DNA of 30,185 nucleotides, from contig DAOVLE010000036.1 of assembly GCA_030631415.1 (NCBI GenBank), positions 1 to 30,185 of the forward strand. The letters are read 5' to 3'. The stretch comes from JAAEQG01 sp023133475. Its GTDB lineage: Bacteria; Planctomycetota; Phycisphaerae; UBA1845. The notes beneath the pieces are model-generated. The model ran no database searches. It worked only from the letters and a program-made list of their open reading frames with translations, and was not told the origin of the DNA. The position numbers and the translations under genes are program-made. This document shows, one piece after another, positions 23,865 to 30,185 of this stretch (the stretch's first letter is position 1; every line of letters begins with the position of its first letter).

Positions 23865-23892
23865 TTGTGGCCTGGGGGTCTTGCGGTATAAT
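23865..23892 (+). promoter_or_regulatory. Promoter of the PEP-CTERM gene
   Basis: A perfect TATAAT at 23887-23892 with a weak -35 box TTGTGG at 23865-23870 (16 bp spacing). The predicted start near 23899 gives a leader of about 49 nt that contains AAGGAGGT before the ATG. Confidence 0.6.
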
Positions 23893-23947
23893 GAAATTTG
23901 GTGCGTCTTTGAGTAGCGGCGTATCAAACCCTCGAAGGAGGTTTCAA

Positions 23948-24841
23948 ATGGTTGTCTTCCGGCGTATTGTCGTTTGCGGGGTGTTGCTTGGCGTGGTCGG
24001 GGTGCTCCCGATGGATGCCCGAGCCGGCATGTTTAGAAACGTTGTCCGTGGACTCGATTACGCGGGATTCCAGTTCTTCGGGCAGGAGAATCCCATCAGC
24101 GGCGGAGCGGAGTTCGCGTTAGGCCGGACTTTCAATGACGAGACCCTGGATTTTGGGCCTAGCGACCTCACTTTGACCGGCCCGATCAACTTTGCGTTCT
24201 CGACGGGTGGCCGTCATCTCCCGGTGCTGGACTTTTCGCTGAGCACCAATGACCAGGCTTTCCAGTACATCTTTAACAGCAGCACCGGGGCACAGGACTA
24301 TCGGGTGGAGGGCAACTTCCTGCTCGATGCCACCGGGTCCATCAATACGTTTGGTTTCTACGACGTGAGTTTGCAGCTCTCCAGCCGGCAGGACGTCTTC
24401 CTGGACGGGCGATTCCAGGACGGCATGGAGCAGGAACTGGACTACGATATAGGCCCCATCGATGTGTCAGGGAACATTTTTGCCGATTTGCTTAGTTGGT
24501 TGTTTGATCCGATGTTTGAAGCCTTGGGCGTCGAGAACATTTTTGACAGCCTCAGCGGGCGCGCTCAGGCTATGGACCTGATGCAACTGCTGGTCGCAGA
24601 CACCCAGGCGGCGATAAACACCGGCAATAGCCTGACCACAATGGAAGCAGCCGGGCTGAGTGAGAACGGGAATGTTTTCAGGGGATTGGATGACAATGCC
24701 ACGGCGTTAGCGTTCGCCGATCAACCCTCCAACAAGGGGCTTGCGTCGATGCGCGACCTGCCCGAGCCGGGTGTGGGGCTCTTGTTGCTGGGGCCGATCG
24801 TCTATCTCATCGCTCGGGGAAGACGGGGCAGGCTCAGTTAA
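23948..24841 (+). CDS. PEP-CTERM sorting domain protein
   Basis: A 297-residue secreted protein. It has an N-terminal signal peptide (about residues 1-26, RRIVVCGVLLGVVGVLPMDARA) and a C-terminal PEP-CTERM signal (residues about 275-297): LPEPG, a hydrophobic stretch LLLLGPIVYLIA, and RGRRGR. PEP-CTERM proteins are sorted and cleaved by exosortase; none lies in this window. The mature region is beta-rich, with many Asp/Asn/Phe residues and few Cys, and I do not recognise a specific family. ATG 23948 follows a perfect AAGGAGGT by 5 nt, the best Shine-Dalgarno in the window, and a TATAAT box lies about 55 bp upstream, suggesting strong single-gene expression. The upstream open frame to 23840 is repeat-derived. 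Confidence 0.9.
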   Translation: MVVFRRIVVCGVLLGVVGVLPMDARAGMFRNVVRGLDYAGFQFFGQENPISGGAEFALGRTFNDETLDFGPSDLTLTGPINFAFSTGGRHLPVLDFSLSTNDQAFQYIFNSSTGAQDYRVEGNFLLDATGSINTFGFYDVSLQLSSRQDVFLDGRFQDGMEQELDYDIGPIDVSGNIFADLLSWLFDPMFEALGVENIFDSLSGRAQAMDLMQLLVADTQAAINTGNSLTTMEAAGLSENGNVFRGLDDNATALAFADQPSNKGLASMRDLPEPGVGLLLLGPIVYLIARGRRGRLS

Positions 24842-24852
24842 GAAGGCTACAT

Positions 24853-24930
24853 CAGTACCGCGACCGTAAGGGAGCGGCCATCCGTCCCCCACCCCGTTCA
24901 TCGGCCCTCCGGGATGGGGCACCCGCGGGT
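24853..24930 (-). repeat. Family D repeat, inverted copy
   Basis: CAGTACCGCGACCGTAAGGG then AGCGGCCATCCGTCCCCCAC, an inverted copy of the segment at 2651-2690, followed by CCCGTTCATCGGCCCTCCGG and GATGGGGCACCC. Confidence 0.88.
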
Positions 24931-24938
24931 GGTGTCAT

Positions 24939-24967
24939 GCCAAGAAGGCGGGTGGAACCCGCCCTAC
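24939..24967 (-). repeat. Family A palindrome, single right half
   Basis: GCCAAGAA (complement of the conserved spacer motif TTCTTGGC) followed by GGCGGGT-GGA-ACCCGCCCTAC. Confidence 0.92.
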
Positions 24968-24970
24968 AGC

Positions 24971-24995
24971 CGTGCAGGCTGGAAGCCTGCGGTAC
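24971..24995. repeat. Short palindromic repeat (GCAGGCT-GGA-AGCCTGC)
   Basis: A 7-bp stem with loop GGA flanked by CGT and GGTAC, adjoining a family A half. It is seen once here and has the same architecture (7-bp stem, 3-nt loop GGA) as family A. Confidence 0.7.
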
Positions 24996-25017
24996 AAAGC
25001 TTTTCGGGCAAGAGACT

Positions 25018-25638
25018 ATGCCTGAGTGCGAGCAATCCAACCTTCCGCGGAAAGCCGGCAGACATTGGAGGATGCCGGTTTTGGCGATAGCCGCCATTGG
25101 CGTGATCGTCGGTTTTTCGCTTTTGAACCTCAAAACCCCTCCGAACGACGTGCCCGACAACACGGTGTCGCAGAAAACGCCCGGAGCCGCAGTGGAGCCC
25201 GCCGTAGCCTGTTATTGGACCGAGCGTGGGTTTGAACCGGACAAGCTGGCTTCGGGTTGGCTTTTGTGCCGCTTTGTCACGCCCGGAGCCCGAGTGGTGG
25301 TTTCGGAACAGGCTCACAGGCCCGAAAGGGTGATTGATTTTGACGTGCCGACCTCGCCTCTAAGCCGCCAACCCGGTAAGTCGGCGTTCCACGTCATCCT
25401 TGAGATCAGCGGGATTTCCGACCCTCACCTGGAGAGCATCGCCGCGGTCTTCGATGAGTTGGAACTCCAACGCTGGAAGACCCAACGAGGCCCATTGGCC
25501 ACCCGTGTGCAGATGGGGCTGGGCGACATCATTGCCAACACCAAAACCAGCGAAGAGTGCATGGCTCGGGCAGCGGAGTTCCTCGATCAGATCTACGCCG
25601 AAATTGAAAATGGGGGGATGGGAGACGTGATGAATTGA
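25018..25638 (+). CDS. Hypothetical single-pass membrane protein
   Basis: 206 residues: a charged N-terminus, one membrane helix (about residues 20-37, PVLAIAAIGVIVGFSLLNL), then a probably extracytoplasmic domain with CYWTERGFEPDKLASGWLLC, VIDFDVPTSPLS, and a helical end (LESIAAVFDELELQRWKTQ). I do not recognise the family. ATG 25018 has AAGAG just upstream; the frame is open to 24937 through repeat DNA. The last ten residues (ENGGMGDVMN) and the stop are encoded by a repeat segment, GAAAATGGGGGGATGGGAGA, shared with 1083-1102, so the original C-terminus may have been replaced or extended. No operon partner is evident; the next gene is convergent. Confidence 0.6.
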   Translation: MPECEQSNLPRKAGRHWRMPVLAIAAIGVIVGFSLLNLKTPPNDVPDNTVSQKTPGAAVEPAVACYWTERGFEPDKLASGWLLCRFVTPGARVVVSEQAHRPERVIDFDVPTSPLSRQPGKSAFHVILEISGISDPHLESIAAVFDELELQRWKTQRGPLATRVQMGLGDIIANTKTSEECMARAAEFLDQIYAEIENGGMGDVMN

Positions 25639-25652
25639 GAATTGAGAAAATG
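25600..25652. repeat. Repeat segment with heptamers (GAATTGA)
   Basis: GAAATTGAAAATGGGGGGAT then GGGAGACGTGAT, followed by two GAATTGA units and GAAAATG in 7-nt phase. It overlaps the 3' end of the preceding gene. Confidence 0.75.
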
Positions 25653-25706
25653 CGGGGTTGGCGGCGTTGCCCGGTTTCGACTCTCTCCCCTTTATCCTCT
25701 CTCCTC

Positions 25707-25809
25707 GCTTTTCTCTGCGCTCTCTGCGTCTCTGCGTTCATGAAAAATATGGGCCAGCGGCGACAAGTTCGCAACGTTTAGCCACAACGGCGGGTGAAAC
25801 CTGCCCTAC
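25707..25809. repeat. Mosaic of families E, C and a family A half-unit
   Basis: Inverted family E (TCTCTGCGTCTCTGCGTTCA, 25722-25741), family C (CAGCGGCGACAAGTTCGCAA, 25754-25773) and a family A right half (25789-25809). They fill the gap between two convergent genes. The TAG at the end of family A serves as the cyclo-ligase stop on the minus strand. Confidence 0.88.
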
Positions 25810-26402
25810 GACGCTGTTCCGAAAACACCCGCTTTCTGTATTCTCAGTATTCTGGCTTCGGTCACCAGCATGTCCACGTTAACATCCAGCGGGTTGGAGG
25901 GTATCTCCGAGCAGAGCTGCTCCTCAAACGCAATCGCACATTTGATCCCGCAGAACTCGGGATGAGCCAGAAAACGGTCATAGAAACCACGCCCGCGACC
26001 GAGACGATTGCCGTGGGCGTCAAACCCCAGCCCCGGCACAATGACCAGATCAATCATGGACACCGGAATCGGGACACCGGCAACCGGTTCACGAATATCC
26101 ATCGCCCCCTCCACCAGATCATGAGTAAGCGAGTGGATTTCGATGGGCAACATCCTCCGCTGCTCCCAACTGACTTTGGGAGCCAACACCCGTTTACGAT
26201 CCTGCCAGGCCCGCAAGGCCAGCGGTGTGGTATCAAGCTCGTGAGGCAACGAAAGAAACACCATGATGATCTCGGATTTGGTGTACTCCGGCTGAGCGAT
26301 CAGCCGTTTGCAACACGCGGCGGACTTAGCCTGAACTTGATCGGGTGGGATGGCTGTCAGGACCTTTCGCAAGCGTTGTCTCAGGTCTCTTTTTACGCTC
26401 AT
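25806..26402 (-). CDS. 5-formyltetrahydrofolate cyclo-ligase
   Basis: Converts 5-formyltetrahydrofolate to 5,10-methenyltetrahydrofolate with ATP. The 198-residue product has the family signature VPGLGFDAHGNRLGRGRGFY followed by DRFL (about residues 121-144) and the basic N-terminal helix KRDLRQRLRKVL. In most members the Gly-rich motif reads GxGYYD; here it is GRGFYD, a conservative change. ATG 26402 is 3 nt after the rarA stop, so the two genes form an operon. The C-terminal end ...VFGTAS and its TAG stop coincide with the edge of a family A repeat. Length is typical (about 180-200). Confidence 0.93.
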   Translation of the reverse strand: MSVKRDLRQRLRKVLTAIPPDQVQAKSAACCKRLIAQPEYTKSEIIMVFLSLPHELDTTPLALRAWQDRKRVLAPKVSWEQRRMLPIEIHSLTHDLVEGAMDIREPVAGVPIPVSMIDLVIVPGLGFDAHGNRLGRGRGFYDRFLAHPEFCGIKCAIAFEEQLCSEIPSNPLDVNVDMLVTEARILRIQKAGVFGTAS

Positions 26403-26405
26403 GGG

Positions 26406-27758
26406 CTACGCCTCTCGCGACTCCTCTGCCTGGTCACCGGTCCGGCGTTGTCGACGAAAGTTGGCCAGATAGGCGACCATGGCAGACTCCGCCCCCCGAT
26501 CCGGGGGTTGATAGTATATTCTATCGACACCGAGATAATCTTGAACCACGCTGCCTGCGGGGTAATCATGGGGATACTTATAATCAGCCCCGTGGCCCAG
26601 TCGGCGGCTACCGGCGTAGTGACTATCCCGCAAATGGATTGGAACCGGGATGGTCAGGCCTTCGCGGACGTCTTTGCCGGCGTTCCAGACCGCCACGGCG
26701 GATGCGTTGGATTTCGGCGCACAGGCCAGGTAAATCGCCGCCTGAGCCAGGGGCAACCGGCACTCGGGCAAACCTATGAAGTTGGTGGCATCGGCGGCTG
26801 CCTGAGCCAGAATCAACCCCTGCGGGTCGGCGTTGCCAATGTCCTCGGCTGCACAGATCACGATCCGACGAGCGATAAAACGCGGGTCCTCCCCCGCTTC
26901 GATCATGCGGGCCAACCAGTAAACCGCCGCGTCCGGATCGCCTCCACGGATGGATTTGATCAAAGCGCTGGCGGTGTCGTAGTGAGCGTCACCGTCGCGG
27001 TCGTATTGCAAAGCCTTACGCTGGATGGAATCGACGGCTACCGCCGGATCGACCGTCACAGGCCCGTCGGGCTTCTCTACCACCTGGGACAGCACCGCGA
27101 CTTCCAAAGCGGTGAGCGCCCGGCGGGCGTCACCGTCGCAGACGGCAGCCAGGTGCTCGGCAGCTTCATCAGTCAGAGTCACTTGCATGTTCCCCAGGCC
27201 TCGCTCTCTGTCTTCCAACGCCCGGCGAAGCAGAATCTTGATATGCTCCGGGCCTAGCGGCTCGAAGCGGAATATCTGGCTACGGGAGATCAAAGGCGAG
27301 TTCACCGCGAAGAACGGGTTCTCGGTGGTGGCTCCGATGAGGATGATTATGCCGTCTTCGACGTCTTGTAGCAGCGTATCCTGCTGGGCGCGGTTGAAGC
27401 GATGCAACTCGTCCAGGAACAGAACGCTACGTTGCCCGCCGGTTTCCAGCCGCTCGCGTGCCCCGGAGAGGAACTCACGGACCTCCTTCACACCGATGGC
27501 TGCGGCGTTGGCCTGCTGAAAATGGGCACGGGTGTGGTTGGCGATGACCTGAGCCAGCGTGGTTTTGCCCGATCCGGGGGGGCCGTAGAAGACTGCACTG
27601 GCCAGTCGATCTGCCTGTAGCATCCGTCGCAGCAGTTTATCGGGACCGACGAAGTGTTCCTGGCCGACGAATTCCTCGAGTGTCCGAGGCCTCATCCGCA
27701 CCGCCAGCGGCTGGGCGTTTTCGCGGTTTTGGCGTTTCTGTTCGGCAAAAAGGTCCAC
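26406..27758 (-). CDS. rarA: RarA/MgsA family replication-associated recombination AAA+ ATPase
   Basis: RarA acts at stalled replication forks and is related to clamp loaders and eukaryotic WRNIP1. The 450-residue product has Walker A G59-PPGSGK-T66, Walker B FLD116-E117-L-H-R-F-N, sensor 1 GATTENP, and the C-terminal tetramerisation domain with HYDTASALIKSIRGGDPDAA and YWLARMIEAGEDPRFIARR, plus PAGSVVQDYL and YY.P near the end. GTG 27758 has GGA a few bases upstream and gives the usual MDLF start. It is the first gene of a two-gene operon with the folate cyclo-ligase. The promoter must lie in the repeat-rich region 27759-28000. Confidence 0.96.
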   Translation of the reverse strand: MDLFAEQKRQNRENAQPLAVRMRPRTLEEFVGQEHFVGPDKLLRRMLQADRLASAVFYGPPGSGKTTLAQVIANHTRAHFQQANAAAIGVKEVREFLSGARERLETGGQRSVLFLDELHRFNRAQQDTLLQDVEDGIIILIGATTENPFFAVNSPLISRSQIFRFEPLGPEHIKILLRRALEDRERGLGNMQVTLTDEAAEHLAAVCDGDARRALTALEVAVLSQVVEKPDGPVTVDPAVAVDSIQRKALQYDRDGDAHYDTASALIKSIRGGDPDAAVYWLARMIEAGEDPRFIARRIVICAAEDIGNADPQGLILAQAAADATNFIGLPECRLPLAQAAIYLACAPKSNASAVAVWNAGKDVREGLTIPVPIHLRDSHYAGSRRLGHGADYKYPHDYPAGSVVQDYLGVDRIYYQPPDRGAESAMVAYLANFRRQRRTGDQAEESREA

Positions 27759-27773
27759 GTTTCCGGCCCTTTA

Positions 27774-27794
27774 GTAGGGCGGGTTTCACCCGCC
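27774..27794 (+). repeat. Family A palindrome, left half
   Basis: GTAGGGCGGGT-TTC-ACCCGCC followed by TTCACGGC, a variant of the conserved spacer TTCTTGGC. The right half is missing; a different palindrome begins 20 bp further on. Confidence 0.92.
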
Positions 27795-27813
27795 TTCACG
27801 GCATTGCATAGCT

Positions 27814-27943
27814 GCGCTAGGCCCGGCATTTATGCCGGGTAAACGAAGCACCGTTTTTCTTCCCTTCCCCTGCCGCCGGAGGCGGCAGGGGAAGGGGCAA
27901 GCTATGCCGGCTCTCAACCCGGCATAAATGCCGGGCCTAGCGC
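27814..27943. repeat. Nested palindromic element (27-bp perfect inverted arms around a 16-bp hairpin)
   Basis: The arms 27814-27840 and 27917-27943 are perfect reverse complements over 27 bp, and each contains its own hairpin CCCGGCAT-TT-ATGCCGGG. Between them, 27862-27877 pairs perfectly with 27881-27896 (16 bp, loop GGA). The only A/T run beside it is TTTTT on the 5' side, so it is not a + strand terminator. It lies between rarA and glmS, which are divergent. Confidence 0.95.
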
Positions 27944-27996
27944 GAACGGCGAACCCGGCACGCCGCGCCGGCGTTTTTCACATAACCGGCTACGCA

Positions 27997-28025
27997 TTGC
28001 GTACCCGGGTAGATAAGCTGATAAT
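27997..28025 (+). promoter_or_regulatory. Candidate glmS promoter
   Basis: TTGCGT at 27997-28002 and GATAAT at 28020-28025 are separated by 17 bp. The predicted start near 28032 leaves a leader of about 28 nt with GGAGG at 28046-28050, too short for a glmS ribozyme. Confidence 0.55.
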
Positions 28026-28059
28026 AGTACCATCTCAAGACCAGTGGAGGAACAATTGA

Positions 28060-29886
<1,827 letters not shown>

Positions 29887-29893
29887 TGCGTAT

Positions 29894-29914
29894 GTAGGGC
29901 GGGTTCCACCCGCC
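29894..29914 (+). repeat. Family A palindrome, left half
   Basis: GTAGGGCGGGT-TCC-ACCCGCC immediately downstream of glmS, followed by GTTCAC and then a family F element. Confidence 0.92.
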
Positions 29915-29921
29915 GTTCACT

Positions 29922-30004
29922 CTGTAGGTCGGGTCCGCAGACCCAACATCCCCCGGTGACGCCGTTGGGAATTCCGAACGTCGGGTCTGCGGACCCGACC
30001 TACA
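29922..30004. repeat. Family F doublet (CTGTAGGTCGGGTCCGCAGACC type)
   Basis: GTAGGTCGGGTCCGCAGACC at the left and GGTCTGCGGACCCGACCTAC at the right are perfect reverse complements over 20 bp, separated by about 42 nt. It is related to the folP-stop copy at 15147-15178 and has the same doublet layout as family A. Confidence 0.9.
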
Positions 30005-30040
30005 AACTTTAGGCAATTTCAGGGGGTGTGAACGGTTGCC

Positions 30041-30108
30041 TATAGGTCGAGTTTCACCTGCCGTAGGTCGTTTGGAGTGTCCCACCTCTAAAGAGGTGGA
30101 CCATCCGC
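30041..30108. repeat. Degenerate family A/F and B copies
   Basis: TAGGTCGAGTTTCACCTGCC (30043-30062) is a decayed family A half, and CCACCTCT-AAAGAGGTGG (30084-30101) is a family B-type perfect stem in the flank GTCCC...ACCATCC. Confidence 0.65.
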
Positions 30109-30185
30109 CCCAGCGGCTTGAGCGAATAAGACACCACGGCTGCAAGGTAGAGACCGATGGCTAAGACGTACAGAAACCGGAAACC
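30054..30185 (-). CDS. Partial 3' end of a probable membrane protein
   Basis: On the minus strand the frame entering from the window edge reads GFRFLYVLAIGLYLAAVVSY, then SLKPLGRMVHLFRGGTLQTT, and stops at TGA 30054-30056. The first 24 residues look like a transmembrane helix with a positively charged end. The last 16 residues are encoded by repeat copies (families B and A), so the native C-terminus may have ended near KPLG. Only about 43 codons are visible and no family can be assigned. Confidence 0.4.
   Translation of the reverse strand, partial: GFRFLYVLAIGLYLAAVVSYSLKPLGRMVHLFRGGTLQTTYGR

Noticed and set aside
23840..23947. N-terminal extension of the PEP-CTERM protein
   Set aside because: The extension crosses the promoter and a repeat. 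The ATG at 23948 has a perfect Shine-Dalgarno and begins the signal peptide.
27859..27900. Rho-independent terminator between rarA and glmS
   Set aside because: Both genes diverge from this point, so no transcript ends here, and the T-run is on the wrong side of the hairpin for the + strand.
28026..28059. glmS ribozyme/riboswitch upstream of glmS
   Set aside because: The predicted leader is about 28 nt and the upstream DNA is repeat and promoter; the ribozyme core needs well over 100 nt.

Overview
The window looks like a chromosomal segment of a GC-rich member of the Planctomycetota, plausibly class Phycisphaerae or a relative. I infer this from the combination of a PEP-CTERM protein, an H-X9-DG prepilin-type protein, two large Hanks-type kinases (one next to an ECF sigma factor), a very large secreted beta-helix/dockerin-like protein, and a peptidoglycan-type FtsI. 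The lineage rests on gene content only; there is no rRNA.

Layout. (1) 300-5975: a short division/cell-wall cluster on +, mraZ - small ORF - rsmH - LysM membrane protein - ftsL-like - ftsI. It is preceded by a near-consensus sigma-70 promoter and a GTGGT-N5-GTGGT direct repeat that resembles a MraZ operator. murE, murF and mraY do not follow. (2) 6323-14898: ECF sigma factor, membrane Ser/Thr kinase, H-X9-DG prepilin-like protein, then a giant secreted beta-helix/dockerin-like protein split by an apparent frameshift near 12076-12202. (3) 15173-20052 on -: bamD-like, lptE-like (4-nt overlap), ftsH and folP. (4) 20286-22817 on -: a cytoplasmic zinc-ribbon/kinase/TolB-like/TPR protein, divergent from a CPBP-family membrane protease at 23030. 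(5) 23948-25638 on +: a PEP-CTERM protein and an unknown single-pass membrane protein. (6) 25806-27758 on -: rarA and a 5-formyltetrahydrofolate cyclo-ligase, 3 nt apart. (7) 28060-29886 on +: glmS with its own promoter. A partial membrane-protein 3' end on - closes the window.

Functional threads. Envelope biogenesis dominates: septal peptidoglycan synthesis (rsmH, ftsI, LysM protein), its amino-sugar precursor (glmS), outer-membrane assembly (bamD, lptE) and membrane proteolysis (ftsH). Folate metabolism appears twice (folP, cyclo-ligase).

The most unusual feature is the intergenic DNA. Nearly every gap is filled by short palindromic repeats of several families and by tandem tracts with 7-nt units. 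The main family is a stem GGCGGGT/ACCCGCC headed by GTAG, usually as an inverted doublet of about 53-75 bp. At five genes (rsmH, the beta-helix gene, folP, the CPBP gene, the cyclo-ligase) the TAG of the repeat head is the stop codon. One doublet lies inside the 5' coding part of the prepilin-like gene. I see no CRISPR array, tRNA, rRNA, integrase or transposase. The repeat system, rather than any protein cluster, is the best candidate here for something under-described.
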